DNA of 64,000 nucleotides, taken from assembly GCA_021286645.1 (NCBI GenBank), contig JAJTBZ010000049.1, positions 1 through 64,000 of the forward strand. The letters run 5' to 3'. Both the position numbers and the translations under genes were made by a program. The stretch is from Ignavibacteria bacterium. Lineage in GTDB: Bacteria > Bacteroidota > Ignavibacteria > Ignavibacteriales > Ignavibacteriaceae. The number at the start of each line of letters is the position of its first letter. The first letter of the stretch is position 1. Positions 17,780-27,560 of the stretch are shown here, one piece after another. The notes under the pieces are model-generated. The model did not search any database, had not been told where the DNA came from, and saw only the letters and a list, made by a program, of their open reading frames with translations.

Positions 17780-19981
17780 ATGAAATCAGCAATTATATTT
17801 ATCCTGGTAATCGCCGCGAGTACGTTTATATTTGGACGGGATACTGTTTGGGTGAAAGGAAGAGTTGTGGATGAATCGAAACATCCATTAGCTTTTGTAA
17901 CCGCATATATTGCCGAAACAAAAGAAGGTACGGTAACAAACAATGATGGATATTTTCGCTTCCCGACAAAAGCCCGCGAACAAAGCATACTGACATGTTC
18001 GCTAATTGGTTACACAAAGGAAGAGATTTCATTTAACCCGTTACAGTCAAAAGAACTGCTAATTACATTAAGAGAAAAAGTTCTTACAATGAAAGAAATG
18101 GTTATCTCGGCCAGTTCTTTCTCAAATGTTAAGGAAAAAGGTGTAGTTCTGAATAAAATCGATGTACTTATGACACCCGGTGGAGCTGCTGATGTATATC
18201 AATCCCTCAAAACGATGCCTGGAATTACTCAGGTTTCAGAAAGCGCTGAATTATATGTGCGTGGTGGTGATGCTTTAGAAACTATTACTATAATAGACGG
18301 AGCAGTGATGTATCACCCTTTTACATTTGAATCCACTACGGGAGGGTTATTTTCGAATCTTAAAACAAATTTTGTCAAAAATCTGTTCTTTTCAAGCGGT
18401 GGGTTTTCGGCTAAATATGGAAACGCGTTAAGCGGAGTTTTAGATATAGAAACTAAAGGCATTCCCGAACGGGAAGCCGCAACAGTTGGCGTTTCCATGG
18501 CAAATTCTTCTGTCTCTCTCGATTTACCCTTTCTTATGAATGCCGCCGCATTCATGGTAGATTTTGAAAAAAGCTATACGGCCCCTATCTTTTGGCTAAA
18601 CGGGGGTAAAGAGCGCTTTTCACAAGAACCTTTCTCAACAAATTGCACGTCATCATTGGCTTTAAACTATTCCAGGAGCGGGAAAATAAAATTCTTCGGT
18701 ATGTATGCCGATGATAATAATGGAGTTACAGTTGACAGAGCCGAGTATACCGGGAATTTCATCGGGAACACGACAAATAAACTTTTCAATTTCAATTGGA
18801 GCGATATCCTGCCGGGGAATGTTATTGGGAAAATAAATGCTTCTTTCAATCGATATACTAATAAATGGCATCTGGGCGTATTGAATATAACCCGCACCGA
18901 TGATAATTACTCGATAAAGGGCGACTTTACCAAAGCCCTTTCTAACTACACATGCATTAATACAGGAATCGAATCAGAGAATAGAGAAGTTCACTATCTG
19001 GGGCAAGTTCCCAGCAGCGATTACAATCTTCGGCCGGACGCGCAATTTGATAAGCTAGATGCAACATTTACAGGTAATCGTTTTGGTGCGTATATAGAGT
19101 ATGAGGCAGCACGACTGGCCTTTGCCGAAAAGATTTATGGTACAGTGGGACTTCGGTATGATAACTTCTCCTCCGTGAAAGTATCCTGGTGGGATCCACG
19201 AATGAGTTTTGGCATTCATCTCAGCGAGTCAGATAATTTAATGTTTGCAGGAGGTATATTTCATCAATTACCTGATCCTCGTTTATTCAGCCCCTCGGAT
19301 GGGAATCCTAATTTACACTCAATGTATGCCAGACATATTATTGCTGCATTTGAGCACTCATACAACTCGCTCAATTCGCTACGAATTGAATTGTACTCTA
19401 AAAAATACGAGCACCTGCCCCTGGAGGATAAAGTACTGAACTATACAAACGATGGATATGGAAGCGCGAATGGTATAGATATTATTGCCAAATGCGCCCT
19501 GGAATGCGGCCTGGAAGGTTGGTTTTCATACGGTTATATTTCAAGTAAACGATACTGGATGGACTATTCCAATGAAGTAAGCAGCAACACCGATATTACT
19601 CATAACATATCAGTTATTGCAAAATACCCTATAACCCCTACTCTTCAATTAGGTCTAAGCATTAAATTAGCAACCGGCCAACCATATACTCCTTATTTAG
19701 GAGCCACGTATAATAGCAATATTCAGGCGTATGAACCGATAAAGGGACAAACAAACAGCGAGCGCCTGCCGGATTATAAAAGATTTGATATAAGGTTAAC
19801 GCACTTCACAAATCTGGCCGGAAAATATCCTGTAGTTTTATACATGGAAGGGTTAAATATTCTTAATATTCAAAACATATTCGGGTATTCATATACACAG
19901 GATTATTCGGATAGAATGAAAGTGAAAAGTTATTTTGGACAACGCATGATAGTAATAGGCGGGCAGATAACATTTAGCTAA
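17780..19981 (+). CDS. TonB-dependent outer-membrane receptor
   Basis: A 733-residue protein. It has a signal peptide (1-19), a carboxypeptidase-regulatory-like beta-sandwich (about 25-100: VKGRVVDESKHPLAFV, GYFRFPTKA), a plug domain (about 110-230: PGGAADVYQSLKTMPGITQV, ELYVRGGDALETITIIDG) and a C-terminal barrel ending in aromatic-rich strands. It imports a ligand too large for porins using TonB energy. No SusD-like partner is adjacent, so the polysaccharide-uptake type is not supported. The ligand is unknown. Confidence 0.93.
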   Translation: MKSAIIFILVIAASTFIFGRDTVWVKGRVVDESKHPLAFVTAYIAETKEGTVTNNDGYFRFPTKAREQSILTCSLIGYTKEEISFNPLQSKELLITLREKVLTMKEMVISASSFSNVKEKGVVLNKIDVLMTPGGAADVYQSLKTMPGITQVSESAELYVRGGDALETITIIDGAVMYHPFTFESTTGGLFSNLKTNFVKNLFFSSGGFSAKYGNALSGVLDIETKGIPEREAATVGVSMANSSVSLDLPFLMNAAAFMVDFEKSYTAPIFWLNGGKERFSQEPFSTNCTSSLALNYSRSGKIKFFGMYADDNNGVTVDRAEYTGNFIGNTTNKLFNFNWSDILPGNVIGKINASFNRYTNKWHLGVLNITRTDDNYSIKGDFTKALSNYTCINTGIESENREVHYLGQVPSSDYNLRPDAQFDKLDATFTGNRFGAYIEYEAARLAFAEKIYGTVGLRYDNFSSVKVSWWDPRMSFGIHLSESDNLMFAGGIFHQLPDPRLFSPSDGNPNLHSMYARHIIAAFEHSYNSLNSLRIELYSKKYEHLPLEDKVLNYTNDGYGSANGIDIIAKCALECGLEGWFSYGYISSKRYWMDYSNEVSSNTDITHNISVIAKYPITPTLQLGLSIKLATGQPYTPYLGATYNSNIQAYEPIKGQTNSERLPDYKRFDIRLTHFTNLAGKYPVVLYMEGLNILNIQNIFGYSYTQDYSDRMKVKSYFGQRMIVIGGQITFS

Positions 19982-20043
19982 TTTTCTCATCAATGAGGTA
20001 ATAAGAGCGAAACCCGGAACGATAACTGTTTGTGGTAAAAAGA

Positions 20044-20078
20044 AAAACCCCTTGCACGTATTATGTTCAAGGGGTTTT
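20044..20078. terminator. Bidirectional terminator between TonB receptor and DHOD-like gene
   Basis: AAAACCCCTTG (20044-20054) pairs perfectly with CAAGGGGTTTT (20068-20078) over a 13-base loop. A/T runs on each side let it work for both converging genes. Confidence 0.85.
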
Positions 20079-20127
20079 AGATTTCAGACTTTTCATGCAG
20101 ATAAACAAATTATCTGAAGTTTATCTG

Positions 20128-21117
20128 TTATTTATATGAATGAAGAACTTTCATATAATTTGCGCGCTCAAATTGTGCAGGATCAGCAACGTTTTTATAG
20201 CTCATGCTACCACGCATTTGATCTAACGATTCATATTCATTTGCTTCTAGCCAGTAGTTAAGTCTGGTTAACATATCAGCAATATGACCGACGCCGAATT
20301 TCAACAGACAGCTAAGAACTTGAGTTACCTGAGCGCCTGCCATAACCATTTTCACTACATCCTTTTCGTTGTAGATACCACTTGTAGCCGCGAGATCAAC
20401 ATTTACGCGACCATACAGCATAGCGATCCAACGAAGAGGTAATCTCATTGCCATCGGTGTAGATAACAATACGTTTGGTACAACTTCCAGTGTATCGAGA
20501 TCTATATCCGGCTGATAGAATCGGTTAAACAGTACTAAACCGTTTGCACCTGCTTTTTCCAATTCTTTTGCCATCCATGCAACAGAGCTAAAGAATGGCC
20601 CTAACTTAACAGAAATAGGTAAAGTCACTTCATTGCGTACTGCACGAACGATATCAAGATATGTTTTTTCGATATCGAGGCTTGACTGATTAAAATCTGT
20701 AGCAAGGCGATATATATTTAACTCTAACGCATCTGCACCGGCCTGTTGAATCTGTTTTGCATATTCTGTCCAGCCACCTAACGATTTACCATTTAAGCTT
20801 GCAATTACCGGTAAGTTAGTGGTTTCTTTAATTTTCTGAATGTGTTTCAGATAATCTTCCGGACCCGCTTTGTAATCTATCGGCTCAGCAAAATAGCTGG
20901 TTGCTTCGGCGCTGCTATCAGCAACTTTTGAGGTATGGTGATATATCTCAAGTGCTTCATGCTCAATTTGTTCTTCAAATAATGAGTACAGAACCACGGC
21001 AGCCGCACCGGCATCTTCCATCTGTTTGATGGTGTTGATATCGGCTGAAAGCGGACCTGCAGAGGGAATAATTGGGTTCTTTAATTCCAATCCTAAATAT
21101 TTTGTTTTAAGATCCAT
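20128..21117 (-). CDS. Dihydroorotate dehydrogenase-like FMN protein
   Basis: A 329-residue TIM-barrel protein of the DHOD/PreA family. The start MDLKTKYLGLELKNPIIPSA and the stretches PVIASLNGKSLGGW and LPISVKLGPFFSSV fit the FMN-binding core. It differs from true PyrD, and family members beside pyruvate:ferredoxin oxidoreductase genes are annotated only as DHOD-like. The substrate is not known; NAD(P)H or ferredoxin-linked reduction is possible. It lies 72 bases downstream of nifJ on the same strand. AAGGA lies 6 bases before the ATG. Confidence 0.88.
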   Translation of the reverse strand: MDLKTKYLGLELKNPIIPSAGPLSADINTIKQMEDAGAAAVVLYSLFEEQIEHEALEIYHHTSKVADSSAEATSYFAEPIDYKAGPEDYLKHIQKIKETTNLPVIASLNGKSLGGWTEYAKQIQQAGADALELNIYRLATDFNQSSLDIEKTYLDIVRAVRNEVTLPISVKLGPFFSSVAWMAKELEKAGANGLVLFNRFYQPDIDLDTLEVVPNVLLSTPMAMRLPLRWIAMLYGRVNVDLAATSGIYNEKDVVKMVMAGAQVTQVLSCLLKFGVGHIADMLTRLNYWLEANEYESLDQMRGSMSYKNVADPAQFERANYMKVLHSYK

Positions 21118-21189
21118 GTATGTCCTTATAATCTTACGTTATGGATTAAGAGAGTCCCGATTAAGAAAAACCTAACCGGGACGTATTAA

Positions 21190-24100
21190 TTATTCAGCTT
21201 TATCAGAAGCCATTTGTTCGTACATTTTGTAACGATCTGTTACATCTTTCTGAGCTTCTTCAATCAATCTGGCTGCCATTTCCGGATGCGATTTGGTCAA
21301 CATCTTGTATCTGGTTTCCAGATAAGCATAATCTTTAAATGGAATCTTTATACCCTTCGAATCGAGGCGGAAAGGATTTTTGCCTTCACGTGCTGTATCG
21401 GGGTTATAACGGTATAACTGCCAGTGGCCTGAATCAACAGCTGCCTTCTGGTTCTTCATACCAGTTTCCATGTTAATACCATGAGCAATACAGTGGCTAT
21501 AAGCAATAATGAGCGATGGTCCATCATAAGCTTCTGCTTCAAGGAAAGTTTTCACTGTATGAGCATCATTAGCACCCATTGCAACTTTAGCAACATATAC
21601 ATTGCCGTAAGTCATAGCCATAAGGCCAAGATCTTTTTTACCCATCGGTTTACCGCCAGCAGCAAATTTAGCTACGGCACCACGAGGAGTTGATTTCGAG
21701 CACTGTCCACCGGTATTCGAATAAACTTCGGTATCGAGTACGAGAACGTTTACGTTTTTACCTGAAGCAAGAACGTGATCCAATCCACCGTAACCGATAT
21801 CATAAGCCCAACCGTCACCACCCATGATCCAAACTGATTTTTTAACCAAATAATCAGCAAGGCTTAAAAGGTGTTCAAGATCAGCCTTCTTATCTGAACC
21901 GGCCTGTAATAATTCTTCTATCTTGCTCTTTAAGGCAACTACTCTCTGACGCTGTTCGTAGATACCTGCTTCGTCTATCTGCTGAGCATTTACAAGATCC
22001 AGAACAAGGCGATCGCCTAATTCAGCGCTTAATTTCATCAGAATAGTTTTAGCCTGTTCGTTGTGCTTGTCTATAGCAAGGCGGAATCCAAATCCAAATT
22101 CAGCATTATCTTCAAATAAAGAGTTTGACCAGGCTGGTCCTCTACCATCTTTATTTTTTGCCCATGGAGTTGTAGGAAGGTTACCACCGTAAATTGAAGA
22201 ACAACCCGTTGCGTTAGCAACAATTGCTCTATCACCAAATAACTGGCTGACCAATTTAACATATGGAGTTTCGCCGCAACCTGAACAAGCTCCTGAGAAC
22301 TCGAAGAGAGGTTGTAAGAATTGAGAGTCTTTTACAGCGCCAACATTTAATTTCGTACGATCGAATTCAGGCAGATTAAGGAAGAATTCCCAATTAGCTG
22401 CTTCTGATTCACGAATTGGCAACTGATCTGCCATGTTAATAGCTTTCAGACGTGTTTCCTGTTTGTTCTTTGCAGGACATACATCAACGCAAAGACCACA
22501 GCCGGTACAATCTTCAACTGCAACCTGTAATGAATAGCTTAAATTATCGCCAAAATCTTTAGCTTTAAATTTAACTGCTTTGAATGTAGCAGGAGCGCCT
22601 GAAGTAAGACCTTCGTCATAGATTTTTGCACGAATAGCAGCGTGGGGGCAAACCAGAACGCACTTGTTACACTGAATACAAACTGCCGGATCCCAAACAG
22701 GAACTTCGAGAGCAATATTTCTCTTTTCCCATTTAGCTGTATCTGTAGGATAGGTACCATCGATAGGCATCTTTGATACAGGTATAGAATCGCCAAAACC
22801 GCCAATGATTTGACCGGTAACTTCCTGAATAAATTCAGGAGCTTCTGCCGGAACGAACGGTTTAAGAACGGTAGTGCTGGTAACTTCTGCAGGCACTTCA
22901 ATTTCAAATAAGTTTGCTAAAGTTTTATCAACCGCGTCAAAGTTCATCTGAACGATCTTATCGCCTTTGGCGCCGTAGGTTTTCTTTATAGCGGTCTTAA
23001 TCATGCCAATTGCTTCTTCTTTCGGCAAAATCTTCGAAATTGCAAAGAAACAGGTTTGCATAATTGAGTTGATACGTCCACCGAGTCCAACTTCATCAGC
23101 AACTTTATAAGCATCAATAATATAGAATTTCATTTTTTTCTGGATGAGGTCTTTCTGAACCGTCATCGGTAATGAATTCCATACATCATCTTTTGTAGCT
23201 TTGGTATTCAACAAGAAAGTTGCACCTTCTACAGCATCTTTCAACATATCCATTTTTTCGAGGAATACCTGCACATGGCAAGCAATAAACTGCGCTCTAT
23301 TTACCAGATAGGTTGAGCGGAGTTTTTTAGGTCCAAAACGTAAATGTGATACAGTAGTTGAGCCGGATTTCTTTGAATCGTACACAAAGTAACCCTGCGC
23401 GTAGAAATCAGTACCTTCACCAATAATTTTAATAGAATTCTTATTAGCACCAACAGTACCATCGGCGCCGAGTCCATAAAACATACCACAGAAAGTTGAA
23501 GGATCTTCAACAGAGAAATTCGGATCGAATTCAAGACTGCTGTGTGTTACGTCATCATTAATACCAACGGTATAATGATTTTTCGGTTTATCTTTTTTAG
23601 CTTCGTCATAAACCGCTTTAATCATGGCCGGTGTAAATTCTTTTGAGGAGAGACCATAACGTCCGCCAACAATTTTCGGATAAGCAAAAGGCAAGGTACC
23701 TTCGTTATATCTTTCAGAGATTGCATTCACAACATCAAGATATAAAGGTTCGCCGGCTGCGCCCGGTTCTTTTGTTCTATCTAAGATAGAGAGAATTTTA
23801 ACGGTCTTTGGTAAAGCATCGATGAAGTGGTTGATAGAGAACGGACGATAGAGGTGTACTTTTAAGAGACCAACTTTTTCGCCCTGAGCCATCAAATATT
23901 CTACAGTTTCTTCAGCAGCTTCCGCGCCCGAACCCATCATAATAACAACGCGTTCAGCATCGGGAGCACCAAAATAATCGAATAAGTGATATTGTCTGCC
24001 GGTTAACTGAGCAAATTTATCCATCTGAGCCTGAACGATATCGGGACAGACATTATAGAACGGATTAACGGTTTCGCGACCCTGGAAATAAACGTCAGGG

Positions 24101-24762
24101 TTCTGGGCTGTACCACGAAGTACCGGAGCATCAGGAGTAAGGGCACGCTGACGATGAGCAAAAACCATCTCATCGGTAACCATTGCGCGCATATCGTCTT
24201 CGGTCAACTGTTCGATTTTCATAACTTCATGTGAAGTTCTGAAGCCATCGAAAAAGTGAAGGAAAGGAACGCGGGCTTCTAATGTAGCTGCCTGCGATAT
24301 AAGAGCAAAATCCATTACTTCCTGAACTGAGTTCGAGGAAAGCATTGCAAAACCAGTAGAACGGGTAGACATTACGTCACTGTGATCACCGAAGATTGAG
24401 AGAGCCTGTGCAGCTATTGCACGTGCCGAAACATGAAAAACGGTTGATGTAAGTTCACCAGCAATTTTAAACATGTTCGGAATCATCAGCAGTAAACCCT
24501 GAGAAGCCGTAAAAGTGGTGGTTAAGGCACCGGTCTGTAAGGCACCATGAACCGCACCCGAAGCGCCACCCTCACTCTGTAATTCTGCTACAGACGGAGT
24601 TTCGCCCCAGATATTCTTTTTGTTTTCAGCTGCCCATGCATCACACCACTCTCCCATATTGGAAGAAGGAGTAATTGGGTAAATCGCAATTACTTCATTC
24701 GTGCGAAACGCAACGTACGCAGCCGCTTCATTACCATCAATTGTTACTTTTTTTCTTATCAT
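21190..24762 (-). CDS. nifJ: Pyruvate:ferredoxin (flavodoxin) oxidoreductase
   Basis: At 1190 residues this is the full-length homodimeric PFOR. The N-terminal domain starts with IDGNEAAAYVAFRTNEVIAI and ITPSSNMGEW. Two 4Fe-4S clusters are in CIQCNKCVLVCPHAA and CTGCGLCVDVCPA. The C-terminal thiamine diphosphate domain has CSGCGETPYVKL and GDGWAYDIGYGGLDHVL. It oxidises pyruvate with CoA to acetyl-CoA and CO2, passing electrons to ferredoxin or flavodoxin, in the cytoplasm. A 2x4Fe-4S ferredoxin gene lies at 47370. AGGA precedes the ATG by 6 bases. It is oxygen-sensitive in most species, so it fits anaerobic or microaerobic growth. Confidence 0.98.
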   Translation of the reverse strand: MIRKKVTIDGNEAAAYVAFRTNEVIAIYPITPSSNMGEWCDAWAAENKKNIWGETPSVAELQSEGGASGAVHGALQTGALTTTFTASQGLLLMIPNMFKIAGELTSTVFHVSARAIAAQALSIFGDHSDVMSTRSTGFAMLSSNSVQEVMDFALISQAATLEARVPFLHFFDGFRTSHEVMKIEQLTEDDMRAMVTDEMVFAHRQRALTPDAPVLRGTAQNPDVYFQGRETVNPFYNVCPDIVQAQMDKFAQLTGRQYHLFDYFGAPDAERVVIMMGSGAEAAEETVEYLMAQGEKVGLLKVHLYRPFSINHFIDALPKTVKILSILDRTKEPGAAGEPLYLDVVNAISERYNEGTLPFAYPKIVGGRYGLSSKEFTPAMIKAVYDEAKKDKPKNHYTVGINDDVTHSSLEFDPNFSVEDPSTFCGMFYGLGADGTVGANKNSIKIIGEGTDFYAQGYFVYDSKKSGSTTVSHLRFGPKKLRSTYLVNRAQFIACHVQVFLEKMDMLKDAVEGATFLLNTKATKDDVWNSLPMTVQKDLIQKKMKFYIIDAYKVADEVGLGGRINSIMQTCFFAISKILPKEEAIGMIKTAIKKTYGAKGDKIVQMNFDAVDKTLANLFEIEVPAEVTSTTVLKPFVPAEAPEFIQEVTGQIIGGFGDSIPVSKMPIDGTYPTDTAKWEKRNIALEVPVWDPAVCIQCNKCVLVCPHAAIRAKIYDEGLTSGAPATFKAVKFKAKDFGDNLSYSLQVAVEDCTGCGLCVDVCPAKNKQETRLKAINMADQLPIRESEAANWEFFLNLPEFDRTKLNVGAVKDSQFLQPLFEFSGACSGCGETPYVKLVSQLFGDRAIVANATGCSSIYGGNLPTTPWAKNKDGRGPAWSNSLFEDNAEFGFGFRLAIDKHNEQAKTILMKLSAELGDRLVLDLVNAQQIDEAGIYEQRQRVVALKSKIEELLQAGSDKKADLEHLLSLADYLVKKSVWIMGGDGWAYDIGYGGLDHVLASGKNVNVLVLDTEVYSNTGGQCSKSTPRGAVAKFAAGGKPMGKKDLGLMAMTYGNVYVAKVAMGANDAHTVKTFLEAEAYDGPSLIIAYSHCIAHGINMETGMKNQKAAVDSGHWQLYRYNPDTAREGKNPFRLDSKGIKIPFKDYAYLETRYKMLTKSHPEMAARLIEEAQKDVTDRYKMYEQMASDKAE

Positions 24763-25433
24763 TGTTTTCCTGGTATATATTAATTAGTAGTTGAATTAAC
24801 AATTTTAACCAGTCCGTACTCGCAAAAATTATACCAATACTCTCCCCCATTTTGGCGTATTTTTTTAGCTTTCTGAGCCCGCATATCCTACATTTCTCAA
24901 TATTTTAGATTTTTTTCTTAATTTTTAGAAATATATGCCCCTCCAGCCCGCCATTTTGTATCACTTCTTTCACGCCTGAATACGTCCGGTTTTACTGAAT
25001 TGAAATGTACAGAAATTCGATGTAAATTGCATATTAACTATTGAGCTACATATATATATCGTTAACTCTTTGTGTTTCTAATACTTAGTCATTATAAACC
25101 ACAGTTTGCGAAACTCTTTTCTATGAAAGTAAATGTACCCCTCACCTCTTTACCCGTGCTGCTATTGTTAATAAATAACCGTATTCCCGCTTTCGATAAA
25201 TAATTTTATCTATTTTAACATTGCCATAACCCATTAATATACAAGGCCTTACGGGCTATACATTCGCAATGTGACTTTTCGCATTTCTCAAGTTCCCTAA
25301 AAAAATGTAATTTTGCATAGTTAAATCGGAATGTTTGTTTAATTATTTAAGAAGCTTTCGGTATTTTTTACATTATTTTATTTTGCTTACTGATATATTT
25401 ACACCGGAAGCAGATTAAGGAACTAGTTCATAC
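24763..25433. other. Divergent intergenic region, 671 bp
   Basis: This is a long AT-rich gap between nifJ (minus) and the helicase (plus). Short AT palindromes (for example around 25050) and several TTTG boxes occur. No open frame with coding character, no tRNA and no convincing riboswitch fold was seen. Confidence 0.5.
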
Positions 25434-26699
25434 ATGTTATTTGAAGATTTAAACCTTCTTCCCCCGCTACTTAAGGCAGTTACAGAAGAAGGCTACACAA
25501 CCCCTACACCAATTCAAACACAGGCCATTCCTGTTATTCTTGAGCAAAAAGATGTTATTGGTTGCGCGAAAACCGGCACGGGAAAAACCGCTGCATTCGC
25601 TATACCAATTTTACAATTACTTTATCCCAACCGTATTACCGGGAAGGGATACCGTCATATAAAAGCACTAATTCTTACCCCGACACGCGAACTGGCAATT
25701 CAGATCGCGGATAGTTTCACCGCGTATGGCAGGCACACCGGAGTTAAGAATACCGTAGTTTTTGGCGGCGTCAGTCAGAAAAGCCAGGTTGATAAACTTA
25801 AATTTGGCGTTGACGTTCTAATAGCTACACCAGGCAGATTAATCGATTTGGTTAATCAAAACATACTTTCACTCAATCAGGTTGAAACTTTTGTTCTGGA
25901 TGAGGCAGACAGGATGCTGGACATGGGCTTTATCCATGATATAAAGAAAGTTGTTTCTTTTATCCCCGCCAAAAGACAAACCCTTTTATTCTCTGCCACT
26001 ATGCCGGCAGAAATTATTAATTTGGCAAACTCCTTACTCCACAACCCTGTTCATATTTCTGTTTCTCCCGATAAACCAACTGTTGAGGCAATTAATCAAC
26101 AAGTGTATTACGTAGCGAAATCAGATAAGCGCTCTCTGTTAGTGGATGTACTTAAAGATAAAGAAATTGAATCGGCTCTGGTATTTACCAGAACTAAATA
26201 CGGTGCCGATAAAGTTGCCCGTATCCTTAGCCGGGCAAAAATCAATGCACTTTCAATTCATGGCGATAAAACTCAAGGTGCACGGCAAAACGCTCTGGAC
26301 CAGTTTAAAAGACGAAAAATTCGTGTACTTGTCGCGACTGATATTGCTGCCCGCGGCTTGGATATCGATGAACTTTCGCACGTAATTAATTATGAAATTC
26401 CTCCAGTACCTGAAACATACGTACATAGAATTGGAAGAACAGGCAGAGCCGGCGCCAGCGGAGTTGCCATATCCTTTTGCGATACCGAAGAGAAATCGTA
26501 CTTGCAGTTGATCCAAAAAACCCTGTCGCAAAAGATACCAGTTATTGCAGGGCATAAATACGCCAGTGCTGACTCGCATACTGAAGTAATTTCACCGGCA
26601 ACAGTTAAAGAAAAAATGAAAACCCCGGCAGCATCCCCTGCGTCGCCGAAAAAAATAAAAAAATTCAAGTTTAGGAAACATGCTAAGCCAACCAGATAA
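25434..26699 (+). CDS. DEAD-box RNA helicase (RhlE-like)
   Basis: A 421-residue helicase with all motifs: Q motif (TPTPIQTQAIP), Walker A AKTGTGKT, PTRELAIQ, TPGRLIDL, VLDEADRMLDMGF, SATMP, then ARGLDIDELSHVINYEIP and HRIGRTGRAG in the second lobe. A lysine-rich tail of about 50 residues follows, as in RhlE-type proteins working on ribosomes or mRNA. The last 20 bases overlap the next gene, ywbE, in another frame, so the two are co-expressed. Confidence 0.96.
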   Translation: MLFEDLNLLPPLLKAVTEEGYTTPTPIQTQAIPVILEQKDVIGCAKTGTGKTAAFAIPILQLLYPNRITGKGYRHIKALILTPTRELAIQIADSFTAYGRHTGVKNTVVFGGVSQKSQVDKLKFGVDVLIATPGRLIDLVNQNILSLNQVETFVLDEADRMLDMGFIHDIKKVVSFIPAKRQTLLFSATMPAEIINLANSLLHNPVHISVSPDKPTVEAINQQVYYVAKSDKRSLLVDVLKDKEIESALVFTRTKYGADKVARILSRAKINALSIHGDKTQGARQNALDQFKRRKIRVLVATDIAARGLDIDELSHVINYEIPPVPETYVHRIGRTGRAGASGVAISFCDTEEKSYLQLIQKTLSQKIPVIAGHKYASADSHTEVISPATVKEKMKTPAASPASPKKIKKFKFRKHAKPTR

Positions 26700-26895
26700 T
26701 ATTTTATCCGGGAAACTCCGGAAAAACATAAAAACCGGTTTACACGTTGCCATTATTTTAAAAGAGCATCAAAGAACTGGTGAATTAACCGAAGGCTACG
26801 TAAAAGATATTCTAACGAACTCTCCAACCCACCCTCATGGAATAAAAGTGCGGCTGGAAACTGGCGAAGTTGGACGAGTGCAAAAAATTTTCTAA
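26680..26895 (+). CDS. YwbE family small protein
   Basis: A 71-residue protein matching the YwbE/DUF2196 family (GLHVAIILKEHQRTGELTEG, HPHGIKVRLETGEVGRVQKI), which has a small beta-barrel fold of unknown role. It overlaps the helicase end by 20 bases and ends at a strong terminator. The combination suggests an RNA-related function, by inference only. Confidence 0.88.
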   Translation: MLSQPDNILSGKLRKNIKTGLHVAIILKEHQRTGELTEGYVKDILTNSPTHPHGIKVRLETGEVGRVQKIF

Positions 26896-26898
26896 GCC

Positions 26899-26934
26899 AA
26901 TCCCCTCAAAAATTTTGCGAGGGGATTATTTTTC
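26899..26934 (+). terminator. Rho-independent terminator after ywbE
   Basis: AATCCCCTC (26899-26907) pairs with GAGGGGATT (26919-26927) around an A/T loop and is followed by ATTATTTTTCTC. It starts four bases after the ywbE stop. Confidence 0.85.
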
Positions 26935-26936
26935 TC

Positions 26937-26967
26937 TTGCATGTAAATGAATGATCATTTATTTTTG
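26937..26967 (+). promoter_or_regulatory. Bacteroidota-type promoter of the TetR gene
   Basis: TTG at 26937-26939 and TATTTTTG at 26960-26967 (exact fit to TAnnTTTG) are 20 bases apart, as in the Bacteroidota -33/-7 pattern. Transcription would start close to the ATG at 26972, so the message may be leaderless. The operator at 26943-26962 lies between the two boxes. Confidence 0.5.
26943..26962. promoter_or_regulatory. TetR operator O1
   Basis: GTAAATGAATGATCATTTAT is a near-palindrome matching 18 of 20 bases of the palindrome at 27561-27580. It lies just before the TetR gene and inside its apparent promoter, so it probably serves self-repression. Confidence 0.75.
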
Positions 26968-26971
26968 ACGT

Positions 26972-27544
26972 ATGAGATTCAAAGATGAAGCGAAACAAGA
27001 AGCAATAATAAATGCAACGGTTAAGCTGGTAAATGAAATTGGTTTTGTTTACAGTTCGGTTGCAAAAATAGCAAAGGAAGCGAACGTTTCCCCTGCTACA
27101 CTGTATATTTATTATAAAAACAAAGAGGACCTTCTCGTTTCAACCTATATTGAAATAAAAAAGAGCCTGGCTATGGCGTTAGCCCGTAAACTTAATACGT
27201 CACTGCCATTACGAGATATATTCGAACAAATGTGGATAGAGGGTTTCAATTTTGTAAAAGAAAACCCGGACTATTTCCGGTATACTGAGCAGTTTGCAAA
27301 TTCCCCGTATTCCGATTTAGTTAACAATAAAGAGCTCGAAGCGCATTTTGCACCGATTCATAGGCTACTTGCACAGGGTATGGAACAAAAGGTGATAAAA
27401 AATGTTCACCCCGACATACTTACTGTTTTTATCTTTTTCCCGATAATGACACTCGCGAATCCAAAATTGTGTAAAGCAATTGTTCTGGATGAGAAAACAA
27501 TAAAGCAGGCTTTTAGTTTAGCTTGGGATGCAATTAAATATTAA
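26972..27544 (+). CDS. TetR-family transcriptional regulator
   Basis: A 190-residue repressor with the TetR N-terminal helix-turn-helix (AIINATVKLVNEIGFVYSSV, AKEANVSPATLYIYYKNKED) and a helical ligand domain. Palindromic operators sharing one consensus lie just before it and just after it, ahead of the MBL/SDR/epimerase genes. It therefore most likely represses itself and that operon until an unknown, probably hydrophobic, ligand binds. No Shine-Dalgarno is seen; the start lies about 4 bases after the -7 box. Confidence 0.93.
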   Translation: MRFKDEAKQEAIINATVKLVNEIGFVYSSVAKIAKEANVSPATLYIYYKNKEDLLVSTYIEIKKSLAMALARKLNTSLPLRDIFEQMWIEGFNFVKENPDYFRYTEQFANSPYSDLVNNKELEAHFAPIHRLLAQGMEQKVIKNVHPDILTVFIFFPIMTLANPKLCKAIVLDEKTIKQAFSLAWDAIKY

Positions 27545-27560
27545 TTTTTTTTCACATTTA

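Noticed and set aside
24763-25433. Possible regulatory RNA in the long gap before the helicase
   Set aside because: No stable GC-containing hairpin or known riboswitch core could be seen; the gap is simply AT-rich.
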